A stretch of 48,074 bases of DNA, taken from IMG/VR virus record IMGVR_UViG_3300017714_000019, positions 1-48,074 of that record. The stretch is one strand, 5' to 3'. Below are positions 39,257 through 46,690 of the stretch, piece after piece (positions within the stretch are counted from its first letter, which is position 1; every line of letters begins with the position of its first letter). Origin of the DNA: a virus. The notes beneath the pieces were generated by a model that had not been told where the DNA came from, searched no databases, and saw only the letters and a program-made list of their open reading frames with translations. A program made the translations under genes and the position numbers.

Positions 39257-41356
39257 TTAGAAACAACTATTAGTGAGAGAACCTGAGTTATCGATGGGAG
39301 GAATAGTGATCAATGTGGGTCGTTGATCGAACTCTCCTGGCGTCAAACTATTTAGTGGTATGGTGGGAGGTGGAGTTGTGCCGATAGGGGCAACTGTAAT
39401 GTCTGGAGTTACGATATTGATAATTGTTCCAGGAGTTGTTGCAGGAATAGTTGCGTTATTTCTAGGAATGAAATTAATAGGAAGTATCATGTCTAATGGA
39501 AGTCCAGATCCAGGTGTTTCATCGACAATTGTGCCGATACCAGTGATAGCATCTGTAATAATAATATTGGCATTATCTGGGATATTAGATCCAGTACCGA
39601 TTAGATTTACAGGACCGAAACAAACTTGTCCTGTATCATAATTAACAGTGCCCGCAGCATTATCGGTGTATACCTTTTTGTTACCTGTATTATAGAACGT
39701 TCTCAAGAGTCCGTAACCATCATCTTCAAACTGCTGGTCTACACCAGGTCTATCATATGTTCTAAACTTGCCAGAGAGGATCACAGGTTCCTTATAGCAC
39801 TTCGTAGTGGTATTACCACCGCTACCATCACCATTGCCGTTGCCTGGATCACCATCTCCGCCGCCATCATCATCACCATCAGAACTAGGAGAACTATTAT
39901 ACAGACCAGAACCAATAGAAACACAATATGTGTTAGTTTGATTAGTTGCTGGTGAAATATACTTCAGAAGTGTAGTCTGGACAGAAACATCACTTATACA
40001 CTTATTTGCAAGTCCAATTGCTTTTTGGAAGGAGTTTGCTCTGAATGTGGAGTTGAAGTTATTAATCTCTGTTTGAATTGCCCAATCTTGAACAGAAGTC
40101 TGAATGTCAGTCTTAATACTAGAAGAGTTAGAACCGCATCCAGTATCATATTGAGCAAAAATCTTATTATAAATGTACATATCATCAGGATCTACGACGA
40201 TTGGGTCAATAGACGCCATCGCATATTTCCTCAAAAGACCAGAAACCTCTCTTTTAGTTGCTACGTTGAGATTAGTTCCAGTTTTTGTTTCAATTGCAAC
40301 ATATACTTTACCATATACAGGAGGATTTAATGAATCTCCCCCATATGCCACAACTGATGCAGCATTGTTGTATAGTTTTTTAGTTAAGATAGCATAATCT
40401 TGTGCTGTAACTGCTCGGTTTTGAGCAGAAAAGAATCTAGGTGCGCTATATTTGATTGATTCAATAGTTTCTGCACCTTTACCTTGCTGAGAATTCTCAA
40501 TAACAGTAATTTTAACGGAAGCAGGAGAGTATGTTCTGTTATTATTATCAATAACTTTACCAATAAATGAGAATGTCCTAATTTCATTAGCAGTCGGACC
40601 ATTCGTCACCATATATTCAAGATCAATAACTTCACCATCGTTCAAAGATCTACCAATAACACCATCACCAAATCTAAGTTGGTATCTCATATCTTCCGTT
40701 TCAAATAGGAAGTAGATACGAGTAGATGCATCGAGAGCAGTAATGTTATCAACTACATTATATAAATCGGATGAAGTCGAAGATTCGTTTGCTCTCACTC
40801 TCACTGATAGAGTAGTAGTGTCTACATTTTGAGCAGGAACGATATAATTTTGATTTGCAAATGTATTTACAACATAAGAGTAGTTAATTACATTTCCTTC
40901 ACGTATAACCAACTTATCAAAGGTTGCTATACCAGTTTGGGAATCAACAGTTGCAGTGACATTGTTTAGTACGTTCCAAACATAATTGCCACCAGTTGCT
41001 ATAGAACCCTTTTTGAGAACAACTGTACTTGGGTATGATCCATTTACAAGAGAAGTTTGAACTTCAATCTTAACACATGCCTTTGCAGTTGCAATAGATG
41101 TTGGAGTGTAGTTTAATAGTTTCGCAACTGCGACAACATTGTCTCTGACAGTTGAAGAATTTAGAAATACTTCATTCAGTGCCATGTTAGCATTGAACGA
41201 CGTATAGTACGTATTAAACGCCAGCATATCAACTAGATACGACAGGGTTGAACCATCAAAGTCGTAGTCTGTAAATTCTGATCGGGTTCTTAGATATGCT
41301 TTGATTGATGCCTTGATGTCATCAAAATCTAAAGCAGTTAGATTATTTGGTTGCAT
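39257..41356 (-). CDS. 6: Baseplate wedge subunit gp6
   Basis: The 699-aa product begins QPNNLTALDFDDIKASIKAYL and continues with SYLVDMLAFNTYYTSFNANM and NEVFLNSSTVRDNVVAVAKL, the conserved gp6 N-terminus of T4-like cyanophages. Central signatures are RYQLRFGDGVIGR and the RFFSAQNRAVTAQDY block. T4 gp6 has 660 residues; gp6 dimers close the inner baseplate ring around the hub. Residues ~488-515 form an acidic Gly/Asp linker (SDGDDDGGGDGDPGNGNG), and the last ~70 residues are Pro/Thr/Ile-rich, both unusual additions. The ATG overlaps the gp25 stop by one base (TAATG), coupling two proteins that work together. The giant gene begins four bases after its stop. Confidence 0.9.
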   Translation of the reverse strand: MQPNNLTALDFDDIKASIKAYLRTRSEFTDYDFDGSTLSYLVDMLAFNTYYTSFNANMALNEVFLNSSTVRDNVVAVAKLLNYTPTSIATAKACVKIEVQTSLVNGSYPSTVVLKKGSIATGGNYVWNVLNNVTATVDSQTGIATFDKLVIREGNVINYSYVVNTFANQNYIVPAQNVDTTTLSVRVRANESSTSSDLYNVVDNITALDASTRIYFLFETEDMRYQLRFGDGVIGRSLNDGEVIDLEYMVTNGPTANEIRTFSFIGKVIDNNNRTYSPASVKITVIENSQQGKGAETIESIKYSAPRFFSAQNRAVTAQDYAILTKKLYNNAASVVAYGGDSLNPPVYGKVYVAIETKTGTNLNVATKREVSGLLRKYAMASIDPIVVDPDDMYIYNKIFAQYDTGCGSNSSSIKTDIQTSVQDWAIQTEINNFNSTFRANSFQKAIGLANKCISDVSVQTTLLKYISPATNQTNTYCVSIGSGLYNSSPSSDGDDDGGGDGDPGNGNGDGSGGNTTTKCYKEPVILSGKFRTYDRPGVDQQFEDDGYGLLRTFYNTGNKKVYTDNAAGTVNYDTGQVCFGPVNLIGTGSNIPDNANIIITDAITGIGTIVDETPGSGLPLDMILPINFIPRNNATIPATTPGTIINIVTPDITVAPIGTTPPPTIPLNSLTPGEFDQRPTLITIPPIDNSGSLTNSCF

Positions 41357-41775
41357 TATTCAGGTCTCTGTAAAACAAACGTGATTGTTTCGACAATTGG
41401 TAACCCTACTATTCGATACTCAACGAAAATATTTAATTTGTTACCCTCATAGATTGGTGTAACAATAACTTTGGAGAGTTGTACTCTGGGTTCATACTGA
41501 TTAATTGTATTTATGATCTCATCCTTGACTGCATCTGCAGTAAAAGGATCCAGGGGTTCAAATAGTAAACTATTTACCCTAGATCCTTTGTTTGGTTGAA
41601 ATGGTTTTTCACCAGGAACGGTTAAAACTAAATTTTTAATTGCCTGTTTAATGGCGTTATCGTTACTTACGGATGATACATCATCAGTAAAAGGATTTTT
41701 CAACAAACCTACACTAATATCTTTAAATCCTTTAGATTTGGTAAATTGTTGTCCTGTTATCTCCTTTAACGCCAT
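41356..41775 (-). CDS. 25: Baseplate wedge subunit gp25
   Basis: At 139 aa it is close to T4 gp25 (132 aa), a lysozyme-like-fold protein that links wedge to sheath initiation. The family core is present: AIKQAIKNLVLTVPGEKPFQ, GSRVNSLLFEP, and the diagnostic EPR motif at residues 95-97 within NQYEPRVQL. The C-terminus has the strand pair NKLNIFVEYRI/ETITFVLQR. A late promoter lies 22 bases upstream, overlapping the previous stop codon. The stop shares a base with the gp6 start. Confidence 0.93.
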   Translation of the reverse strand: MALKEITGQQFTKSKGFKDISVGLLKNPFTDDVSSVSNDNAIKQAIKNLVLTVPGEKPFQPNKGSRVNSLLFEPLDPFTADAVKDEIINTINQYEPRVQLSKVIVTPIYEGNKLNIFVEYRIVGLPIVETITFVLQRPE

Positions 41776-41797
41776 TTAAATACAGATCAGTCCGTAT

Positions 41798-41805
41798 TAT
41801 TTATC
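41798..41805 (-). promoter_or_regulatory. T4-type late promoter upstream of gp25
   Basis: The minus strand reads GATAAATA, 22 bases before the gp25 ATG at 41775. It overlaps the TAA (41801-41803) of the 48-aa gene. Confidence 0.6.
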
Positions 41806-41947
41806 GCCCTTGACCCCGATAACGCTTCTTAGCATTATTACGACTGGTTGAAGCATATTTTGTATGCTGTCCTGTACCTTGTCGAGTCTTCTTAGGTTTT
41901 GACTCAATCATCAAATTACCATTTAAAGACTTTGAACGTGTTGCCAT
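41801..41947 (-). CDS. Small, very basic conserved protein (48 aa)
   Basis: The 48 residues contain about 14 Lys/Arg (RSKSLNGNLM, SKPKKTRQGTGQHTK, NNAKKRYRGQGR). I recognise similar short proteins next to gp25 in cyanophages, but no function is established. The start at 41947 is chosen because TAGGAG lies seven bases upstream; an in-frame ATG at 42001 would overlap the PAAR gene and has no such site. It begins two bases after the PAAR-like gene ends. The charge suggests nucleic-acid binding or a disordered assembly factor, which is inference. Confidence 0.8.
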   Translation of the reverse strand: MATRSKSLNGNLMIESKPKKTRQGTGQHTKYASTSRNNAKKRYRGQGR

Positions 41948-41949
41948 AA

Positions 41950-42501
41950 TTAAACTCCTACAAATACATTTGGACTGCAACCACCAACCAAGGATAAACA
42001 TGGAAATGGTCCAGCACCCGTCATTGTTCCGAAAGGGTCACAAAATCTACCGAGTGGTCTTTTATTTACAAAGACAGTTTTAGAAGTAGCGTGTAAGACT
42101 CTAGGATGACCAACTTTCAACTCTCTTGGACTAGTAGCACCTAAGGTGCAATGCCATGCTGGTGTTGGTAATGTTACAAAACATTTATCAGATACTGAAG
42201 TCGTTGTGAACATTACAACCGTTGGATGTGGAATCAGCGCATCCTTATCGAGTATTGGAAACAACTTGTTAATTATAACATTCGTTATTGGAGGTGTCAA
42301 TGGGGTTTGGGGATGTGGTGCCCAAGTACATACAGGTTCATTGCTAATGACAGGCACCTTACTGATTGTTTCTGTTAGGGGTTGGTGTGGGCAATCGGGC
42401 AGCGTTCCTCCACCATGACCTGGATGAAATGTACACCCAAACCCCTTTCCATGCCCACTGCATGTGCCCATATACAATGCTGCTCCCAATATACTAGGCA
42501 T
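41950..42501 (-). CDS. PAAR-like baseplate spike tip protein (183 aa)
   Basis: The protein is rich in Gly, Pro, His and Cys. The N-terminus has SGHGKGFGCTFHPGHGGG and DCPHQP; the C-terminal half has GHPRVLHATSKTVFVNKRPLG, RFCDPFG and GGCSPNVFVG, matching the V-x-VNxRPx-R-x-D pattern of PAAR proteins. PAAR proteins bind zinc through His/Cys at the apex and sharpen the central spike (T4 gp5.4, type VI VgrG tips). At 183 aa it is longer than minimal PAAR (about 95 aa), with a Pro/Thr-rich middle. The ATG overlaps the stop of the 836-aa gene (TAATG). The gene 5 hub is not in the window. The fold assignment is moderately sure. Confidence 0.68.
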   Translation of the reverse strand: MPSILGAALYMGTCSGHGKGFGCTFHPGHGGGTLPDCPHQPLTETISKVPVISNEPVCTWAPHPQTPLTPPITNVIINKLFPILDKDALIPHPTVVMFTTTSVSDKCFVTLPTPAWHCTLGATSPRELKVGHPRVLHATSKTVFVNKRPLGRFCDPFGTMTGAGPFPCLSLVGGCSPNVFVGV

Positions 42502-45011
42502 TAGTTTGCATACCCCTCATCGTATGGATTACCATAAGCTTCTGTTGCCGCAGTTACTCTTGATGCTGATCCTGTTAGATTATTAAACATTGGAATAGTT
42601 CCTGTTGCAACCCAGTTTTGGCAACCAGGTCCTAAAAGTGGTGATAGTAAGTATGATCTAGTGATATTTTCAGAACTTCCATCAGGATTATTTGTTGTTT
42701 GATTCACAGGTGGTGAAACTACAGGAGATGGACATGTTGCAATGCCGCATCCAGTAGTTTCCATATTGCATTTTAGAGTCACATTGATGTCAGTTTTAGT
42801 TCTAGTATCAGGAACGTACTGTTTCATTAGATATTTAGTGTTTGTTGAGGCATATGGTAGGTTTGAAAGTGACCCAATACAAGTTTCGACTAAATTTTCG
42901 TCGTAATTTGCGATTTCTGGGACAACTTCTTGCGTTTGTCCGTACCATAAGTCCCTTCGAGACTGAATATCAGAGTCTCTTCCGTCATTCATGACCTTTT
43001 TGAAGTCAGTAGTCATATTTTCGATGTTATTCAGGTGATCATAGTCATATCTAACCGTATATTCAGCAACTAATGGGTCCATATCCTCTCTTTTGTTCAA
43101 TCTTTGCTGCACTACCTCATTTCTTTCCCTCGTAAAGTCCTTTTTAACGTCAATTTTTGCGGGACTTGTCGTAAGAATCATTTCTTGTGGCGTAGAATTC
43201 GATGTGCGCTTCATTGAACTGCGGATTTGTGGGTCTACATCGGGAATAGTACGCAATAAGTAGTCGTCAAGTTCATCTGAAGACGCTGCAGAGTACCCAG
43301 CATTCCGTATTGTTTCCGTTTTTTCCTTAAATTGGTTGAAAACCCAGAGAAATGGCGGAGTTGTTGAACTATAACCGCTACCTTGATCAATAATATTAAC
43401 ACCAGTAAGCACACCATCCGTAAAAATACCTACAACTCTTGCTTGTGTACCACCAGATGAGAAGGGTACATTGATAGTAAGGATAGGATCATCCTTAAGT
43501 TTATCCCAACCAGACCCTCCATCATTAATTGTAACCCCAGTTACCTGACCATTTGTAACTATACCCGTTGCATCGGGTTGAATTGACTCTGAAAATGTAT
43601 TAGGTGCTTCAGCATCTTGACTCACAGTCTGGAATTGTACAGATTTATTCCTAAATTCATACAATCCAATCAATTGTGCGCGGTCCTTAATACCAAACCC
43701 TGCTGAAACAGTTACAACATGACTACGATTTGAAGTATATTGACCATCTTTTGTGAAAACTGATCCCGATCCATCAAGATATACTACATGATACTTAAAG
43801 TTTTCAAGATCTGTATGGAATGTTCGTGTGATATTGTGTCCATTTAATGTATCACCAACACGAAGACGATCAAATCCAGTATCACCTTCAGTAACCTGTC
43901 GTGGTCCTACTGCAGTGATCTTAACATTCATAGTAAGTGTGACAACACTACTATCAAGAAGTGTTATATCATATGATAATTGATAAACCTCATTCACTGC
44001 ATACCCTGTTCCTGCTCCAACTATCTCAAGTACATTCCATCTAGTGCCACTGAATACCTGTGTGTCCTCATCATAGATTGGTGTAATCTGTACTTTAATC
44101 CTAAAACCTGTTTTAGTTGGTAAGGAATCCATTGTAAAGATATTAAAATCAAAAAATCCAGAGTCATCAACATCAGTCCATGGATTTTGTGGTGAATCAT
44201 ATGCTATACCATATGCATTTGAAGGGTCATATACATCTTGATACGTAGTACCATCATATGAAAATGAAAAATCAGTTACTCCATTAGGTATAGTTGTAGA
44301 AAATTGATTATATTCAAGTACTACTTTCGGACTATTAGTGTCAATAGCAAATAATGTTGGATGAGGACAATCTGCATCACCTGTATAATCTTGCTCATCA
44401 GAACTATAATCTAAGATCATCTCTGCTGGTACACATGGTACAGAACTACAGGGAATACATCTTGTCCCACTATCTTGTGTACTAGTTGATGTACCAGGTG
44501 TGTCAGGTACAGGTGGCGTTGCAGTAGGGTTTCCTGGTGTACTTGCACCTGTACTAGTGGTTACGCTATTCTCTTGCTCCAAGTAGTAACATGGGATACC
44601 AACAGTGCCGCCCCGACTTGAGGCATCATACAAATATGAAAACCATGCATCACTTAAAAGATAATCAAATGATAATTGAAAAGGTACATAAGCATAATAA
44701 TATGTGCCCTCACCTGCAAAAAATGAATATGCATTTGATCCAGCGCCTGGTGCTGATAGTTTTCCACAATGAGATGATGGTGGTGCATCATATGCTACAC
44801 TACTAGTCCCTCTATTAGAGTCTGGTGGTTCTACAAATACACTATCATACATGACCGCATTATCTTCACGATCTGGTATATTATAATTTGTGCCCCTTAT
44901 CTCGTATGGTGGATATTCGATGAATTCAACCGACGATCCACCTGTTGGCCTGTGGTTCGGTGAGCACGGCGGTGAAGCACCAAATTCATTATTTGGATCC
45001 TTGCATCCCAT
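42501..45011 (-). CDS. Large Cys-containing virion structural protein (836 aa)
   Basis: No named family recognised. The N-terminal ~200 residues are Pro/Ser/Tyr-rich with scattered Cys pairs (GCKDPNNEFG, SPPCSPNH, RCIPCSSVPCVP) and a Thr/Pro/Ser linker near 155-180. The middle is beta-rich and carries GAGTGYAVNEVYQLSYD, GGSGWDKL and DQGSGYSSTTPPFLWVF, the GSGY module found also in the giant, the 1,408-aa protein and gp8. Residues ~580-720 are charged and helical (RERNEVVQQRLNKREDMD). It is coupled to the PAAR-like gene by TAATG and overlaps the upstream 78-aa gene by 23 bases. Position next to PAAR and gp25 argues for a baseplate component. Confidence 0.85.
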   Translation of the reverse strand: MGCKDPNNEFGASPPCSPNHRPTGGSSVEFIEYPPYEIRGTNYNIPDREDNAVMYDSVFVEPPDSNRGTSSVAYDAPPSSHCGKLSAPGAGSNAYSFFAGEGTYYYAYVPFQLSFDYLLSDAWFSYLYDASSRGGTVGIPCYYLEQENSVTTSTGASTPGNPTATPPVPDTPGTSTSTQDSGTRCIPCSSVPCVPAEMILDYSSDEQDYTGDADCPHPTLFAIDTNSPKVVLEYNQFSTTIPNGVTDFSFSYDGTTYQDVYDPSNAYGIAYDSPQNPWTDVDDSGFFDFNIFTMDSLPTKTGFRIKVQITPIYDEDTQVFSGTRWNVLEIVGAGTGYAVNEVYQLSYDITLLDSSVVTLTMNVKITAVGPRQVTEGDTGFDRLRVGDTLNGHNITRTFHTDLENFKYHVVYLDGSGSVFTKDGQYTSNRSHVVTVSAGFGIKDRAQLIGLYEFRNKSVQFQTVSQDAEAPNTFSESIQPDATGIVTNGQVTGVTINDGGSGWDKLKDDPILTINVPFSSGGTQARVVGIFTDGVLTGVNIIDQGSGYSSTTPPFLWVFNQFKEKTETIRNAGYSAASSDELDDYLLRTIPDVDPQIRSSMKRTSNSTPQEMILTTSPAKIDVKKDFTRERNEVVQQRLNKREDMDPLVAEYTVRYDYDHLNNIENMTTDFKKVMNDGRDSDIQSRRDLWYGQTQEVVPEIANYDENLVETCIGSLSNLPYASTNTKYLMKQYVPDTRTKTDINVTLKCNMETTGCGIATCPSPVVSPPVNQTTNNPDGSSENITRSYLLSPLLGPGCQNWVATGTIPMFNNLTGSASRVTAATEAYGNPYDEGYAN

Positions 45012-45225
45012 TCTCTAATACCTCTAGTCTCTTGTAGATTAAATCGTAATTCTCTTTTATATTTAAGTATTCTTCAGTCTCTCTTGGACGATACATTACC
45101 TTATCTGGTGTTGGTATATTCTGTACATACTTCTCAATGTGCTCAACTCTCTCCCCTAACTTAACTACAATCCCTACTAACATCTCATATGCTGTAGTTA
45201 ATTCCCTAAACTCTTCCTCATTCAT
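44989..45225 (-). CDS. Coiled-coil protein (78 aa), unknown
   Basis: Unrecognised. Two helical stretches flank a Pro-containing linker: FRELTTAYEMLVGIVVKLGE, then VEHIEKYVQ, IPTPDKV, and NLIKENYDLIYKRLEVLE-like heptads. The ATG at 45225 is used; a TTG at 45234 is also open but is only two bases from the AAGGAG at 45237-45242, whereas the ATG is 11 bases away. It overlaps the AbrB-like gene by eight bases and the 836-aa gene by 23, so it bridges the small-gene block and the virion module. It may belong functionally to either. Confidence 0.72.
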   Translation of the reverse strand: MNEEEFRELTTAYEMLVGIVVKLGERVEHIEKYVQNIPTPDKVMYRPRETEEYLNIKENYDLIYKRLEVLENGMQGSK

Positions 45226-45391
45226 CAGTTGCAATTCTCCTTAATGTGAATGCTGTGTTGTCTTCTGACATATCATACTCTAATTCGGTCCCAATGTCCC
45301 ATCCCAATTCCTCACATACTTCATGGGGAATATTAAGAATTAAATCACCAAAATCATCCTCTTCTAAAATTGTTGTGAATCTTTGAGACAT
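45218..45391 (-). CDS. AbrB/MazE-like swapped-hairpin protein (57 aa)
   Basis: Translation gives MSQRFTTILEEDDFGDLILN, then IPHEVCEELGWDIGTELEYD, then NTAFTLRRIATDE. The pattern strand - D-L-x-L-x-IP-x-E-V-x-E-E-LGW-x-x-G-T-E-L - strand is the SpoVT/AbrB (MazE) DNA-binding hairpin; similar short proteins recur in T4-like cyanophages. AbrB-type proteins dimerise and bind AT-rich DNA as transition-state regulators or antitoxins. No toxin partner is evident next to it. It starts three bases after the 72-aa gene and overlaps the 78-aa gene by eight bases, so it is inside an operon driven by the promoter at 45799-45828. Confidence 0.78.
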   Translation of the reverse strand: MSQRFTTILEEDDFGDLILNIPHEVCEELGWDIGTELEYDMSEDNTAFTLRRIATDE

Positions 45392-45394
45392 AAC

Positions 45395-45613
45395 TTACAT
45401 ACGATTAATTACCTGAGGGTTATCTGACAGATGTTCTGCTTTCCACTCAACCCATAGTGTATATAGATCTTCTACAACTTGAGATGCATACGCAGAGGCA
45501 TAATAGTCTGCACACTCATACATCCTAGGGTCTAGAAACGACTCTAACCTTATCAATTGCTCAATTGCCCATACACGAGTCTCTTGGCGCTCTACGCGAG
45601 TCTTAGCATCCAT
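45395..45613 (-). CDS. Unknown small protein (72 aa)
   Basis: Unrecognised. The sequence is mainly helical and charged (TRVERQETRVWAIEQLIRLE) with an aromatic middle (YECADYYASAYASQ, LYTLWVEWKAEH). No membrane segment. GAGG six bases before the ATG is a clear ribosome-binding site. It is the first gene after a 185-base leader containing an AT-rich palindrome, and it is followed after three bases by the AbrB-like gene. Confidence 0.75.
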   Translation of the reverse strand: MDAKTRVERQETRVWAIEQLIRLESFLDPRMYECADYYASAYASQVVEDLYTLWVEWKAEHLSDNPQVINRM

Positions 45614-45798
45614 TTTTTACCTCAGAAATTTTTTTAGATATGCCTTCAAGTATTATTGAATAATATCTCAAGGGTCTGGGAACCTTTGTAGGTTAGGGTA
45701 GTGGCTTGTTTTATATTTACGGGGGCCAATATAACTGCCTATATGACATTTAGCACTGCCTCTAAGTGTTACTCACAGGTCCTCCGATTACCTCTGCT
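45614..45798 (-). promoter_or_regulatory. Long leader with AT-rich palindrome before the AbrB-like operon
   Basis: No coding frame of note. The 185 bases between the -10 element and the first ATG contain a perfect 15-base AT palindrome TATTATT-G-AATAATA at 45651-45665 and a small AACCT/AGGTT inverted repeat near 45691. The palindrome lies 38 bases upstream of the 72-aa gene start and could be an operator. Confidence 0.4.
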
Positions 45799-45828
45799 AT
45801 TATACACTAACCTCTGCTGATTTGTCAA
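45799..45828 (-). promoter_or_regulatory. Sigma70-type promoter for the 72-aa/AbrB-like operon
   Basis: The minus strand reads TTGACA (45823-45828), an 18-base spacer, and TATAAT (45799-45804): both consensus hexamers are perfect. It overlaps the 3' end of the 67-aa gene and points into the 45614-45798 leader. Confidence 0.8.
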
Positions 45829-46003
45829 CTATCTCCCAGTACCATCCGATAGTCTTGATGTAATCAAACGTAGACATTCTCGGAGTATTTGGGTAACTAT
45901 CTCCCCGAGAGTTTCTAACACCATCGACATACTTCTCAAGGTCATAGACACTTAAGAATGTTGCTCTAAGTGTCTCTGTGTTGTCGTAGATAATGTATTG
46001 CAT
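45800..46003 (-). CDS. Unknown small protein (67 aa)
   Basis: Unrecognised. It begins MQYIIYDNTETLRATFLSVY and has DLEKYVDGVRNSRGD and FDYIKTIGWYWEIVD, suggesting a compact alpha/beta fold rich in aromatics. No membrane segment or known motif. It has its own sigma70-type promoter about 45 bases upstream and no recognisable Shine-Dalgarno sequence. The next promoter is embedded in its last codons. Probably an early host-takeover gene by location and promoter class, which is inference. Confidence 0.72.
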   Translation of the reverse strand: MQYIIYDNTETLRATFLSVYDLEKYVDGVRNSRGDSYPNTPRMSTFDYIKTIGWYWEIVDKSAEVSV

Positions 46004-46047
46004 AAGTCTTGAAGATACTAGAGGTGTTTCTGAACCCTTGCAGTGTT

Positions 46048-46076
46048 ATTGTACCATCTATTTGATAGTTTGTCAA
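46048..46076 (-). promoter_or_regulatory. Sigma70-type promoter for the 67-aa gene
   Basis: The minus strand reads TTGACA (46071-46076), a 17-base spacer, TACAAT (46048-46053). Predicted transcript start is near 46041, giving a leader of about 38 bases to the ATG at 46003. Confidence 0.8.
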
Positions 46077-46077
46077 G

Positions 46078-46104
46078 TGCCCCTGTATGACACTCAGAGG
46101 GGCA
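46078..46104 (-). other. Hairpin between the 86-aa gene and the next promoter
   Basis: TGCCCCT (46078-46084) and AGGGGCA (46098-46104) form a seven-pair stem with a 13-base loop. No T-tract follows on the minus strand, so it is not a classic terminator. It abuts the -35 element at 46071-46076 and could be an attenuating hairpin or an operator. The rest of 46105-46227 holds no gene that I can support. Confidence 0.45.
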
Positions 46105-46227
46105 ATGATAAGCAATGGTGATGTGAGTATTCTCCGAGTGATTTAGAGGGGTTGACATCTGTTAGAGAACGTGCTAAGACTACAATTAGTGGAGACATTT
46201 AGAGAGGTATTAAACACACATAATAGT

Positions 46228-46488
46228 TTATTTAATGTTTTCCACAACTTCCGCAATATCTGTGGAAAACTTATCTTTAGGGAGATAATCATTGTTTACT
46301 ACGTGTTGCCACTGATTAGGGTAGACACATAAACAAACTTGACGGATTGCAGATTTAGCATGTTCCGCTTCTGCACTAGGTTTCTCATACTCTCTAATAC
46401 AAATGGTGATATAATCATCTGAGATGAAGTTAACATAACCATGGAAGTCTTGGTAGGTAACTATTTGTCCTTTAGTGAAATGCTTCAT
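46228..46488 (-). CDS. Conserved cyanophage small protein (86 aa)
   Basis: The start MKHFTKGQIVTYQDFHGYVN and the following FISDDYITICIREYEKPS recall a family found repeatedly in T4-like cyanophages; function unknown. The pattern of short strands (GQIVTY, GYVNFIS, YITICI, QVCLCVYPNQW) suggests a small SH3-like beta barrel, which is my inference. It has two Cys in CLCV. There is no Shine-Dalgarno sequence; instead a TTTTCCACA box ends one base before the ATG. Two more such boxes lie in its last codons. The hairpin at 46078 follows downstream. Confidence 0.82.
   Translation of the reverse strand: MKHFTKGQIVTYQDFHGYVNFISDDYITICIREYEKPSAEAEHAKSAIRQVCLCVYPNQWQHVVNNDYLPKDKFSTDIAEVVENIK
46238..46269. 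promoter_or_regulatory. Inverted pair of cyanobacterial-type DnaA boxes
   Basis: TTTTCCACA occurs at 46238-46246 and its reverse complement TGTGGAAAA at 46261-46269, with arms of ten bases (GTTTTCCACA) and a 14-base spacer. TTTTCCACA is the DnaA box reported for cyanobacterial origins. The pair lies inside the 3' end of the 86-aa gene. Confidence 0.45.
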
Positions 46489-46500
46489 CTGTGGAAAACT
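46487..46500. promoter_or_regulatory. Third DnaA-like box at the start codon of the 86-aa gene
   Basis: ATCTGTGGAAAACT is a 14-base direct repeat of 46258-46271. On the minus strand TTTTCCACA ends one base before the ATG at 46488, where a ribosome-binding site would be expected. Confidence 0.45.
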
Positions 46501-46522
46501 CTATGGAATTGTTATGTATTAG

Positions 46523-46663
46523 TTAGAAGGATATTTTGAATTCATTCTTTACATCAGGACGCATGAAGTCTGCTGAGGTTTGTAATGAATCAGCAATGAA
46601 AGTTCTTGCATTGTCGTTAGTGTATACTAGAGCAGCAATGAGACAGATAGCAATGAATTTCAT
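46523..46663 (-). CDS. Tiny membrane/exported protein (46 aa), conserved in cyanophages
   Basis: Starts MKFIAICLIAALVYTNDNAR and continues TFIADSLQTSADFMRP. Residues 2-14 are hydrophobic after a single Lys, like a short membrane anchor or lipoprotein-less signal sequence. I recognise this short family from T4-like cyanophages; function unknown. The start at 46663 is preferred to an upstream in-frame start at 46717, because that one would lie inside the terminator of the gene before. No Shine-Dalgarno sequence is visible. Confidence 0.78.
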   Translation of the reverse strand: MKFIAICLIAALVYTNDNARTFIADSLQTSADFMRPDVKNEFKISF

Positions 46664-46690
46664 AAAATGATGAGTAAAAGAATGATTGAA

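Noticed and set aside
44760-44768. Fourth TTTTCCACA box
   Set aside because: A single copy inside the 836-aa coding region, far from the cluster, is compatible with chance.
45614-45798. tRNA or structured RNA gene in the leader
   Set aside because: A GGTTC-like stretch is present but no cloverleaf stems can be formed around it.
46094-46198. Minus-strand 34-codon frame in the 46004-46227 gap
   Set aside because: No ribosome-binding site, no hydrophobic or family-like features, and it ends within the hairpin; probably chance.
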